A stretch of DNA of 17,010 nucleotides, taken from assembly GCA_045579045.1 (NCBI GenBank), contig JAZNLL010000005.1:1-17010 (forward strand), written 5' to 3'. The notes beneath the pieces are model-generated. The model was not told the origin of the DNA, did not search any database, and saw only the letters and a list, made by a program, of their open reading frames with translations. How positions within the stretch are numbered: the stretch's first letter is position 1; the number at the start of each line of letters is the position of its first letter. Position numbers and translations under genes: made by a program. The DNA is from Avoscillospira sp045579045 (lineage in GTDB: Bacteria; Bacillota; Clostridia; Oscillospirales; Oscillospiraceae). Positions 7,525-15,110 of this stretch are shown here, in pieces.

Positions 7525-8931
7525 TTAAGCTTTGGTGCCCGGAAAGTACTCTGCCAGATAAGCCTTGGTGTTTTCCACCATTTCATCGAACAGGGCTTTG
7601 GCATCGGCGGTGGAAAGATCCATGAGAGGATCGTTGACAAAGGGCACAAAGGCCTGCCGGATATCCCGTTCGTTGGCTGCCTTTGCAACCTGCAGCTGGG
7701 CAACTGCATTGCGGCGGATGAGGGGTTCAATCTCCACAGGGATATTGCCTGCGAACACAGGATGCAGACAGCCGTCACGGAAAATGGCATTGGTCTCCAC
7801 CACAGCTCCCAGAGGCAGATTGGGAATCTGACCCTCATTGGGCAGGTTCACATTGGTGATCAGCTCCGTCAGACCAAGCAAAGCCCGAATCTGCAAAACA
7901 CCTTCCTCTCCGGTTGGAGCGATTTTCACATCCTCTTCACCGGAGAGATATTTTTCTCCCTGCACCAGACGGTCATTCTGCATCTTTCGGCGGCTGTCTA
8001 CCGTAGTCAGGGCAAAGCCGAATTCTTTGACCTGCTCCGGGTCGGTCAGGAACCATTTTCTGTTGCAGAATTCTGCCAGATGGCGGTCGCCGGCAGCAGC
8101 GATATAACCGAAGCGGCGGAACAGTTCAAACTTGATCTTACAGCCGCCCATGAAGGCCTTGTTCATCCAGTTGTTATCCTTGCTGCCCTCATAGTCCTTG
8201 CCGATGTAGCCATCGCAGAACTCCTTGAAAATGGGCATCAGGTCCATGCCGTGCCATGTGGCCTCGTTGATCCATGTGAAATGGTTGACACCGAGGACAT
8301 TGACTTTCACATCTTCTCTGGTGACGCCTTCGATCCCACGCAGTTCATAGAGCATGTCTGCCAGCAGCTTTTTGGTGGAAAAGACCTCGTGGCAGCAGCC
8401 GAAGCACTTGATTTTGGGGAAGGTATCGTACATGGCTCTGACGCACAGGGCCATGGGGTTGGTATAGTTGATGACCCATGCATCGGGGCAGCAGTGTTCT
8501 ACGCCTTTGGCGATGACCTCCATCATGGGAATGGTCCGCAGGGCACGGATGATGCCGCCGGGACCGGTAGAATCGCCTACGGGCTGCCAGATGCCGTATT
8601 TTTCAGGAGTATGGACATCACTGTGCATTTCATCGAAAGTGCCGGGGAGAATGGAGATGACCACGAAATCTGCATCGGTCAGTGCCTCTTCCAAAGTCTC
8701 TACGGCATAATAGTCCCAGTGGGATTTGCTTTCGGGAATGTCATTGAATTTGTTGCCGATGATCTCGTTTTTCTTTGCGGCTTCCGGATCAATATCGTAA
8801 AGGGCGACCTTTCCGGAAATATCATCGGCCGCGGCAAGATCGGACATGAGGCCCCATGCCCAGCCCTGAGAGCCGCCTCCTATGTAAGCAATTTTCAAAT
8901 CTTCTACAGATTTTTGATTGATATATTTCAT
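7525..8931 (-). CDS. lplD: GH4 glycosidase, probable alpha-galacturonidase (copy 1)
   Basis: The protein has 468 residues. GH4 enzymes are cytoplasmic and use NAD+ and a divalent metal (usually Mn2+) in an oxidation-elimination mechanism. The Rossmann dinucleotide motif is at 18-25 (GGGSQGWA). INYTNP (154-159) and GVNHFTW (214-220) are typical family segments. CHEV (180-183) holds the metal-binding Cys and His and is the variant I associate with alpha-galacturonidase/alpha-glucuronidase members such as LplD, rather than the versions of alpha-galactosidase or phospho-glucosidase members. The likely reaction is release of galacturonate from short alpha-galacturonides. Its ATG overlaps the TGA of the upstream esterase by 4 bases (ATGA), so the two are translationally coupled; GAGGTG precedes it. 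A second GH4 at 13710-15098 is about 80% identical over the first 190 residues by my own alignment and more diverged after that. Confidence 0.87.
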   Translation of the reverse strand: MKYINQKSVEDLKIAYIGGGSQGWAWGLMSDLAAADDISGKVALYDIDPEAAKKNEIIGNKFNDIPESKSHWDYYAVETLEEALTDADFVVISILPGTFDEMHSDVHTPEKYGIWQPVGDSTGPGGIIRALRTIPMMEVIAKGVEHCCPDAWVINYTNPMALCVRAMYDTFPKIKCFGCCHEVFSTKKLLADMLYELRGIEGVTREDVKVNVLGVNHFTWINEATWHGMDLMPIFKEFCDGYIGKDYEGSKDNNWMNKAFMGGCKIKFELFRRFGYIAAAGDRHLAEFCNRKWFLTDPEQVKEFGFALTTVDSRRKMQNDRLVQGEKYLSGEEDVKIAPTGEEGVLQIRALLGLTELITNVNLPNEGQIPNLPLGAVVETNAIFRDGCLHPVFAGNIPVEIEPLIRRNAVAQLQVAKAANERDIRQAFVPFVNDPLMDLSTADAKALFDEMVENTKAYLAEYFPGTKA

Positions 8932-9953
8932 AATTGCACCTCAGACTTCAGTTTTTTCAGATAATCCCGTACCACAGGCCAAACTTCTTCCGGATAGAAG
9001 GCATGTCCGCCGTGACCGACTACCAGCGTGCAGCGGTCACCGCCGCCCTGTTCGGCATAGATGCGGCTGCCCTGTTCGTAGACTTCCATGGCTGCGAAGA
9101 AGGGGAAAATGGGGTCCTCGTCACCGGAGACCTGAACGAAGTATTTGGGGTAAGACATAGCCATAATATCGCCCATATCAAAGAACTCGGCGATATGGGG
9201 AATATAATTGCAGGGGCAGTGATACATGGCACCGATGGAATCCTTGAAGGAAGCCATGGCACAGGAGGGCACGATCAGTTTCAGTCGGTCTTCAAAGACA
9301 CCGGCATAGGCCGTGGCAGTACCGCCGCCGGAGTTGCCCATGCAGCAGATCATATCGGTATCGATCTGATCCGCAAATTCCTGCTCCAGCACATCGATGA
9401 GCCGTTGGATATCCCAGACCCGCTCACCGATGGTGGTTCGTCCCATCATGGTGGCAATGCCGGATTCATGGTGGCACATGGTATAGCCTTCTGCATCGCC
9501 GCCCAATTCGCCAAAATCACGCTGCTCCATGGCGATGGCAGCAAAACCTTCTTTGACTGCCTGCAGGCAGAAGTGGTTACTGTCCTCTTTGAAATGGACA
9601 TCACGAGGGAACTTATCCCTGTTCAGGGAGATATGCATACCACTGGTATGTCCCTGCAGGCAGATCATCACCGGGGGCTTTTCGATACCGTCAGGCAAAA
9701 GCATATGGCAGGGAACGGCGTAGCCCTCCTCGCTGTAAAACAGGAAGCGAAGCTCCGTGGCATCCCCGATTTTTCGTTCATACTCGATTTCGGTCCGAGG
9801 ATCGACCTTCTCAAACCGATCCAGACCCAGCAGCTCTGCCAGTTTTGCTTTCGCCGCAGGCTGCCACTGACCGAAGTTTCCTTCGTAAGCCATGGTGGGT
9901 TTTATTTTTTGCATCAACTGATGAATATAGGAAACAGATGTTGTCTTTAACAT
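8928..9953 (-). CDS. Alpha/beta-hydrolase carbohydrate esterase (copy 1)
   Basis: The protein has 341 residues from ATG at 9953, which has AAGGGGAG 8 bases upstream. A GTG at 9962 is in frame but lies too close to that site to be used. It is a serine hydrolase: nucleophile motif GNSGGG (Ser208), acidic motif GDEDP (278-281), catalytic-type His in GHGGHAFYPEE (His317), and an oxyanion-type QGHTSG strand (100-105). Length and motifs fit the acetyl-xylan-esterase-like alpha/beta hydrolases (Abhydrolase_7/DLH type). There is no signal peptide. Being coupled to a GH4 galacturonidase, it probably removes acetyl or other ester groups from imported galacturonides; the ester it cleaves is inferred. 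It is first in a two-gene operon divergent from an AraC regulator, and has a close paralogue at the right end of the window. Confidence 0.8.
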   Translation of the reverse strand: MLKTTSVSYIHQLMQKIKPTMAYEGNFGQWQPAAKAKLAELLGLDRFEKVDPRTEIEYERKIGDATELRFLFYSEEGYAVPCHMLLPDGIEKPPVMICLQGHTSGMHISLNRDKFPRDVHFKEDSNHFCLQAVKEGFAAIAMEQRDFGELGGDAEGYTMCHHESGIATMMGRTTIGERVWDIQRLIDVLEQEFADQIDTDMICCMGNSGGGTATAYAGVFEDRLKLIVPSCAMASFKDSIGAMYHCPCNYIPHIAEFFDMGDIMAMSYPKYFVQVSGDEDPIFPFFAAMEVYEQGSRIYAEQGGGDRCTLVVGHGGHAFYPEEVWPVVRDYLKKLKSEVQL

Positions 9954-9978
9954 AATGAACACTCCCCTTGTATCACAT

Positions 9979-9984
9979 AGTATA
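9979..9984 (-). promoter_or_regulatory. Candidate -10 box for the esterase-GH4 operon
   Basis: The minus strand reads TATACT, about 25 bases before the esterase start and just ahead of its AAGGGGAG site. Seventeen bases upstream, where a -35 box should be, the sequence is CGCAGG, unlike TTGACA. That is consistent with a promoter needing activation, probably by the divergent AraC protein. Confidence 0.4.
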
Positions 9985-10001
9985 ACTTCAAAATCTCACC
10001 A

Positions 10002-10032
10002 CCTGCGACCACATTTTTTGTGAAAAAGCAGG
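10002..10032. promoter_or_regulatory. Candidate operator: nested dyad in the second divergent region
   Basis: CCTGC (10002-10006) pairs with GCAGG (10028-10032), and inside it CACA (10010-10013) pairs with TGTG (10019-10022). Both dyads are centred near 10016-10017. The element covers the place where the -35 box of the esterase operon would fall, a usual position for an AraC-type activator site. The arms are short, so this is a candidate only. Confidence 0.35.
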
Positions 10033-10060
10033 AAGCATCACCTAAAATTTTGCGTTGTGT

Positions 10061-10088
10061 TTGTATTCTTTTTTGTTTGTGTTATAAT
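10061..10088 (+). promoter_or_regulatory. Promoter of the second AraC regulator
   Basis: TATAAT at 10083-10088 is a consensus -10 box. TTGTAT at 10061-10066 is a weak -35 at 16-base spacing. The start codon at 10107 follows closely, so the leader is short. GGTGAGGGTG at 10092-10101 gives the ribosome binding site. Confidence 0.55.
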
Positions 10089-10106
10089 TGCGGTGAGGGT
10101 GATAAA

Positions 10107-10916
10107 ATGACAGATATCAGAATTAACAAATCCAGCTTTCGGAATGTCTGGAGTATGCCGGCGCTCCATTCTCATGACAGCTATGAGCTGTATTTTCTTC
10201 TCTCCGGTACCCGTCGGCACTTTATCGAAGACGCGATCTACGACCTTCTCCCCAATGAGATCGTTTTGATTCCGAAAAACACTCTCCACAGAACCCTTGC
10301 GCTTTCCTTGGAAAAGCATGAACGGTATGTGGTGAACTTTGAAGAAGAAGCGGTGCGCACCCTGATTGAAAAAATCGGTGCTGAAACCTTTGCCGGTTTG
10401 ATGAACCATCGGTGTTTGGCTCTGACTGCAAAGGCTGCACAGCGAATTCGCTGCAATCTGGAATATCTGGATGAGGAGCGGATATACCCCAAGGAACATT
10501 CATCCGTTATGGGTACGCAGCTGGTGGAGAATATCCTGCTGCTTGTGCTGCAGCACGGCACGCCGAAAGCGCCTGTGGCTGAAAAGAGCATTTCCAGAAT
10601 GCAGGAGGTCGCTCATTATATCAATGAAAACATGGTTGATGTGACATTGAAAGATGCCGCCAACTTTGCCCATATGGAGACGACCTATTTTTCCAAATGC
10701 TTTAAGTCCGCAACCGGCGAAGGCTTCCAGGAGTACCTGACCAAAGTCCGTTTGAGAAAAGCGGAACAGCTTTTGGAGCACAGCAATCGCTCCGTGGGTG
10801 AAATCGCGGAAAGCTGCGGATTTTTGACAGGCAAGTATTTCAGCGATGTATTCCGCCGAAAAAAAGGCTGTTCTCCGTCTCAGTACAGAAAACAACTGCG
10901 GCGGGCAAGCTGTTAA
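10107..10916 (+). CDS. AraC-family transcriptional regulator
   Basis: The protein has 269 residues from ATG at 10107. An earlier in-frame start at 10020 would place the TATAAT box inside the gene and would add a Cys-rich leader with no ribosome binding site, so it was not used. Residues about 15-80 form a cupin-like sensor (LHSHDSYELYFLLSG, then PNEIVLIPKNTLHR). Residues about 163-265 hold the paired helix-turn-helix DNA-binding domain (TLKDAANFAHMETTYFSKCFK and VGEIAESCGFLTGKYFSDVFR, ending GCSPSQYRK). It is only distantly similar to the regulator at 6700-7518, so the two may sense different compounds. It probably controls the divergent esterase-GH4 operon, and perhaps the uronate operon as well; both targets are inferred from position and pathway. 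A strong hairpin terminator follows directly. Confidence 0.9.
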   Translation: MTDIRINKSSFRNVWSMPALHSHDSYELYFLLSGTRRHFIEDAIYDLLPNEIVLIPKNTLHRTLALSLEKHERYVVNFEEEAVRTLIEKIGAETFAGLMNHRCLALTAKAAQRIRCNLEYLDEERIYPKEHSSVMGTQLVENILLLVLQHGTPKAPVAEKSISRMQEVAHYINENMVDVTLKDAANFAHMETTYFSKCFKSATGEGFQEYLTKVRLRKAEQLLEHSNRSVGEIAESCGFLTGKYFSDVFRRKKGCSPSQYRKQLRRASC

Positions 10917-10917
10917 C

Positions 10918-10952
10918 AAAAAAGCTCACGATCTTTTGATCGTGAGCTTTTT
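10918..10952. terminator. Strong bidirectional intrinsic terminator
   Basis: A perfect 10-bp stem, GCTCACGATC (10924-10933) and GATCGTGAGC (10938-10947), closes a TTTT loop. It is flanked by six A on the left and five T on the right, so either strand gives a stem followed by a U run. It lies 1 base after the AraC stop and 3 bases before the uxaA stop, and so ends both convergent transcripts. Confidence 0.95.
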
Positions 10953-10955
10953 ATG

Positions 10956-12356
10956 TTATAGTGTGACGCCGGTTTTGTAGAAGGCAATCTCCCGGATATC
11001 TTCGCTCTTACACAGGTAGGTGCCGTTGACAGTCTGCTCAATGAGGGCATACAATCCGTCGGCATCCATGTCATAGGCATTGAAGTCGATCCAGTTTTGC
11101 TTTTTGGTCGCCATAGGAGTATTGGAGGCAATCTTCATGGTAGGCACAAAGGTGCTGAAGGGTGTGCCTCTGCCGGTGGTGAACAGCACCAGCTGGCAGC
11201 CGGAGGCGGCCAGCGCCGTGGCGGCGATGAGGTCGTTGCCGGGGGCATTGAGGGTGCTGACACCCTGCTTTTTCACCAGTTTGCCATAGTCCAGCACATC
11301 CACGATGGCAGTGGTGCCGGCCTTTTCGATACAGCCAAGGGATTTTTCTTCCAGGGTGGTGATACCGCCCTCCCGGTTGCCGGGGCTGGGGTTTTCGTAG
11401 ACCGGGAAGCCCTGATCCAGATAATACTGCTTGAAATTACGGATCATGGCTTCGTATTTCTCAAAAACAGCCTTGCTCTCGCACTTGTTCATGAGAATCT
11501 GCTCTGCGCCGAACATCTCCGGCACTTCCGTGAGAATGGCGCTGCCGCCGGCAGCCACCACCCGGTCACAGATCTTACCCACCAGAGGATTGGCAGTCAA
11601 GCCGGAATAGGCATCGCTGCCGCCGCACTTGAGACCGATGCACAGCTGAGAGAAAGGTACTTCCGTCCGTTCCAGTTTGGAAACTTCCGCTGCAGCTGTT
11701 TCCAGAATGACCATGGCTGCGGCATGTTCGTCTTCTTCATCCTGACAGTTGACAAAGGCGATGTGGTCATGGGGCAGAGAAGCGAGTTCTTCCTTGATGC
11801 CGCCCAGACCGTTGTTCTCACAGCCCAGACCTACCATCAGCACAAAGGCGGCGTTGGGGTTCTGGGCAATGGCGCACAGCAGCTTGCGGATATTGGCATG
11901 ATCCTGCCCCAGCTGGCTGCAGCCGAAGGGATGGGTCAGGGCATAGATGCCGTCCAGATTGCCCCGGACGAACTTCTGTGCATCCTTGGCAAGCCGCATA
12001 CAGACATTGTTGACACAGCCCACAGAGGGGATGATGTAAATCTCATTGCGGATACCGGCTCGGCGGTCTTTCCGGGGATAGCCGAGGAAGGTTTTTTCTT
12101 CCTTTTCATAGACTTCCGCGTGGAAATCGTAGATATAGGTGGGGGCTTCATCCAGATGGGAGCAGACATTGTGGGAATGGACCCAGTCGCCCTTGGCGAT
12201 CTTCGCCGTGGCTCTGCCGATGATCTGTCCATACTTGACGATATAGGCACCTTCGGCAATGTCGCAAAGGGCGATTTTGTGTCCGGCAGGGATGGTATCG
12301 GTGGCGGTAAGGCACACCGCTACGTTGTCCTTGGGATTGATCTGCAGGATGCTCAT
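10956..12356 (-). CDS. uxaA: Altronate dehydratase UxaA
   Basis: The protein has 466 residues and dehydrates D-altronate to 2-keto-3-deoxy-D-gluconate in the cytoplasm, the third step of galacturonate breakdown. Residues 1 to about 70 form the SAF domain typical of the family (DTIPAGHKIAL and a GDWVHSHN segment at 56-63). The C-terminal UxaA/GarD-type domain follows, with GYPRKDRRAGIRN (92-104), VGCVNNVC (112-119) and HPFGCSQLG (142-150). The Cys and His residues of these segments are candidates for iron binding. The length is close to the usual 490 or so. Its ATG overlaps the uxaB TGA by 4 bases (ATGA). It is the last gene of the operon, just ahead of the bidirectional terminator. Confidence 0.93.
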   Translation of the reverse strand: MSILQINPKDNVAVCLTATDTIPAGHKIALCDIAEGAYIVKYGQIIGRATAKIAKGDWVHSHNVCSHLDEAPTYIYDFHAEVYEKEEKTFLGYPRKDRRAGIRNEIYIIPSVGCVNNVCMRLAKDAQKFVRGNLDGIYALTHPFGCSQLGQDHANIRKLLCAIAQNPNAAFVLMVGLGCENNGLGGIKEELASLPHDHIAFVNCQDEEDEHAAAMVILETAAAEVSKLERTEVPFSQLCIGLKCGGSDAYSGLTANPLVGKICDRVVAAGGSAILTEVPEMFGAEQILMNKCESKAVFEKYEAMIRNFKQYYLDQGFPVYENPSPGNREGGITTLEEKSLGCIEKAGTTAIVDVLDYGKLVKKQGVSTLNAPGNDLIAATALAASGCQLVLFTTGRGTPFSTFVPTMKIASNTPMATKKQNWIDFNAYDMDADGLYALIEQTVNGTYLCKSEDIREIAFYKTGVTL

Positions 12357-13699
12357 AAGAGGCTCACCCCGGTATGGATCTTCTTCACGTTTTCCGTGAC
12401 CGCATCGGCGAAGCCTTCATAGGCGGTCAGATCCTCACCCCAGACATCGGCCTTTGCCATGAAGCCGCGGACAGAACCACCGTCGGCAAAGTACTCCAGA
12501 TAGGGCTTGTCATCGGCGATGGGGAGATTGCCGGAGAACCAACCGTCGTTTCTTGCTTCGATTCTGGCATAGAGAGCCATCAGGTAGGAGAAGCCCACCG
12601 TCATCTTGGGAGGAATGTGACCCTTGGCGTTGTAATAATCCTTGAAGCAGGGCAGGTCTCTGGCCTTCCACTTGGAAATACTGTTGAGAGCGATGCTGAT
12701 GAGCTGATGGTTCAGATAGGGATTGGCGAACCGGGAGAGCACATCTTCTGCAAAGGTGCCGCAACCGGGAACGAAGGGCATGATCTCCTCAAACATGGTG
12801 TCACGGACGAATTTGGAGAGCTTTTCATCCATCATGCAGTCATAGACCGTCACGGCACCTTCCAGCAGACCGGTTGCCACCAGATTGGTGTGGCTGCCGT
12901 TGAGGATACGGACCTTGCGCACCTTGTAGGGGGTCACATCTTCCGTGAGAATCACATCGATGTTGTGCTTGCCGTCCTTGATATACTTGGCCAGATCGCC
13001 CTTGTTCTCAATGACCCACAGACCGAAAGGCTCTGCGATGGTCATGAGCTTGTCCTCTTCACCCAGCAGCTCCGTCAGATGGGCACGGGTCTGCTCATCT
13101 CTGGGATAGCCGGAGACGATGCGATCAACGAGGGTGTTGCAGTAGAAGTTCTCCTCGTCATTCCACTTGGCAAAGGCTTCCGGCAGGTTCCACAGGTCGA
13201 TATACTGCTTGACACACTTGGAAAGGTTGTCGGCATTGTTCTCGATCAGCTCCACAGGCAGCAGATACACACCCTCCAGACCTGCCTTGAAGCGCTCATA
13301 GAGGAACAGAGTCAGCTTACCGGGATAGGTCATACCGGCAAAATCATCCATTTTATCTGTATCCCGATAGCAGATACCGGCTTCCGTGGTATTGGAGACC
13401 ATGAGCTTCAGCTCCGCATCTCTTGCCAGACCGTAGTAGGTATCGGGGTCCACAAAGGGATCGACGATCTGTGCCACGGAGTTGACCTCGTAGGGATTTT
13501 CCACGGCCTGGCCGTCCTGCATGCCGCGGTAGATGGCATGATAGCGGTTGTTCTGCAGAGCGAAATTTTCAATATGACCGGGGATGGGGGTGACGATGGA
13601 GACAGAATAGCTGCCGCCCTCCCGGTTCAGTTCTTCAAAATAGCCGTCCACAAAGGCGCGGAGGAAATTGCCTTCGCCAAATTGTACAATTTTAATCAT
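12353..13699 (-). CDS. uxaB: Tagaturonate reductase UxaB
   Basis: The protein has 448 residues and reduces D-tagaturonate to D-altronate with NADH, the second step of galacturonate breakdown. It belongs to the mannitol-dehydrogenase (polyol-specific long-chain dehydrogenase) family. The N-terminal Rossmann start GEGNFLRAF is at 8-16. The family signature KVRILNGSH at 262-270 holds the conserved Lys, Asn and His (Lys262, Asn267, His270). The length is slightly below E. coli UxaB (about 483). GTGAGG lies upstream of the ATG. It starts 10 bases after the GH4 stop and is coupled to uxaA by a 4-base overlap. Confidence 0.92.
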   Translation of the reverse strand: MIKIVQFGEGNFLRAFVDGYFEELNREGGSYSVSIVTPIPGHIENFALQNNRYHAIYRGMQDGQAVENPYEVNSVAQIVDPFVDPDTYYGLARDAELKLMVSNTTEAGICYRDTDKMDDFAGMTYPGKLTLFLYERFKAGLEGVYLLPVELIENNADNLSKCVKQYIDLWNLPEAFAKWNDEENFYCNTLVDRIVSGYPRDEQTRAHLTELLGEEDKLMTIAEPFGLWVIENKGDLAKYIKDGKHNIDVILTEDVTPYKVRKVRILNGSHTNLVATGLLEGAVTVYDCMMDEKLSKFVRDTMFEEIMPFVPGCGTFAEDVLSRFANPYLNHQLISIALNSISKWKARDLPCFKDYYNAKGHIPPKMTVGFSYLMALYARIEARNDGWFSGNLPIADDKPYLEYFADGGSVRGFMAKADVWGEDLTAYEGFADAVTENVKKIHTGVSLL

Positions 13700-13709
13700 G
13701 TTCGGAACC

Positions 13710-15098
13710 TCACAGATTATAGTCGGTCAGATAGGCCTTGGTATTTTCAATCATTTCGTCAAAGAGCTTCCGTGCATCGGCAGCAGGGATGGCGATCTGG
13801 GGATCGGTCATGAAGGCAAGGAACACACGCTCCAGATCCCGTTCCTTGGCACCTTGTGCCACCTGCAGCTGCTGCTCGGCATTGTGCTGCACCAGTGCGG
13901 CAAACTCGCCGGGGACATTGCCTGCAAAGACAGGACGCAGGCAGCCGTCACGGAAGATGGCATTGGTCTCCACCACGGCACCCAGAGGCAGATTGGGGAT
14001 CTGACCTTCATTGGGCAGGTTCACATTGGAGATCAGCTCCGTCAGACCCAGCAGCGCACGGATCTGCAGGACACCTTCTTCACCGGTATCCACGATGGCA
14101 ACATTCTCGGTGCCCTCCAGCAGCCGCTGACCCTTGTCCAGACGGTCCTGCTGGCTCTTGCGGCGGTAGTCTACGGTGGTCAGGGCAAAGCCGAAGCTGT
14201 CGATCAGTTCCTGATTGTCGATGAACCAGTGCTTGGGGCAGAACTCTGCCAGATGGCGGTCACCGGCAGCGGCAATATAGCCGAAGCGCTCGAAGAGATC
14301 GAATTTCACATGGCTGGTGTACTTGAAGGGTGTCATCCAGTTCTGATCCTTTTCGCCGTTGTAGCCCTCTTCTCTGTGGTTGTTGATAAATTCCTGATAG
14401 ACGGGGAACAGGTCGATATTCTTCCAGATGGCATCGGTCAGCCATGTGAAGTGGTTAACGCCCACCACATTGGTCTTGATCTGATCGATGGTGGTCTCTT
14501 CGCCGAACTTTTCCTTGATGGCCTGCACCAGCACCTTTTTGGCACCGAAGACCTCGTGGCAGCAGCCGTAGGCCTTGATCTTGGGGAAGGTGTCGTAAAG
14601 AGCCTTCACGCACAGAGCCATGGGATTGGTATAGTTGATGACCCATGCATCGGGGCAGCACTTTTCCACGCCCTTGGCAATGACTTCCATCTGGGGGATG
14701 GTGCGCAGGGCACGGATGATACCGCCGGGGCCGGTGGTATCGCCGACGGATTGGAGGATGCCGTACTTTTCGGGGGTATGGACATCGCTGTGCATCTCGT
14801 CAAAGGTGCCGGGGAGGATGGAGATGACCACGAAATCGGCACCGGTCAGAGCTTCTTCCAGTGTCTTGACTGCCACATAGTTCCAATGGGTCTCACATTC
14901 GGGGAGATCGTTATACTTGTTGCCGATGATCTCATTTTTCTTTGCGGCATCGAAATCGATGTCGTAGAGGGCGACTGTGCCGGAAATATCTTTGGCTGCA
15001 GCCAGATCGGACATGAAGCACCATGCCCAGCCCTGAGAACCGCCGCCTACGTAGGCAATCTTCAAATCTTCCACAGTTTTATGATCGGTATATTTCAT
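13710..15098 (-). CDS. lplD: GH4 glycosidase, probable alpha-galacturonidase (copy 2)
   Basis: The protein has 462 residues and is a paralogue of the GH4 at 7525-8931, with the same NAD+ motif (GGGSQGWA, 18-25), INYTNP (154-159), CHEV (180-183) and VGVNHFTW. It lies inside the uronate operon between uxaC and uxaB, which is the strongest support for galacturonides as substrate: the product would feed UxaC directly. AAGGAGAT gives a strong ribosome binding site, 12 bases after the uxaC stop. Divergence from copy 1 is concentrated between residues about 185-275 (tip and substrate-side region) and 300-345, while the catalytic core is nearly unchanged. The two may prefer different chain lengths or decorations. 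Alpha-glucuronides are an alternative substrate. Confidence 0.88.
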   Translation of the reverse strand: MKYTDHKTVEDLKIAYVGGGSQGWAWCFMSDLAAAKDISGTVALYDIDFDAAKKNEIIGNKYNDLPECETHWNYVAVKTLEEALTGADFVVISILPGTFDEMHSDVHTPEKYGILQSVGDTTGPGGIIRALRTIPQMEVIAKGVEKCCPDAWVINYTNPMALCVKALYDTFPKIKAYGCCHEVFGAKKVLVQAIKEKFGEETTIDQIKTNVVGVNHFTWLTDAIWKNIDLFPVYQEFINNHREEGYNGEKDQNWMTPFKYTSHVKFDLFERFGYIAAAGDRHLAEFCPKHWFIDNQELIDSFGFALTTVDYRRKSQQDRLDKGQRLLEGTENVAIVDTGEEGVLQIRALLGLTELISNVNLPNEGQIPNLPLGAVVETNAIFRDGCLRPVFAGNVPGEFAALVQHNAEQQLQVAQGAKERDLERVFLAFMTDPQIAIPAADARKLFDEMIENTKAYLTDYNL

Positions 15099-15110
15099 GA
15101 TCCTATCTCC

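Noticed and set aside
9954..9962. GTG at 9962 as start of the esterase
   Set aside because: It abuts the AAGGGGAG ribosome binding site; ATG at 9953 has ideal spacing.
10020..10106. N-terminal extension of the second AraC protein from 10020
   Set aside because: It would contain the TATAAT promoter box and a Cys-rich stretch atypical of the family; ATG at 10107 has a good ribosome binding site.
7519..13813. Long plus-strand open frames opposite GH4, the esterase, uxaA and uxaB (7519-8964, 8934-9950, 11097-12422, 12374-13813)
   Set aside because: All are shadows of confidently identified minus-strand genes and show no family motifs or plausible starts.
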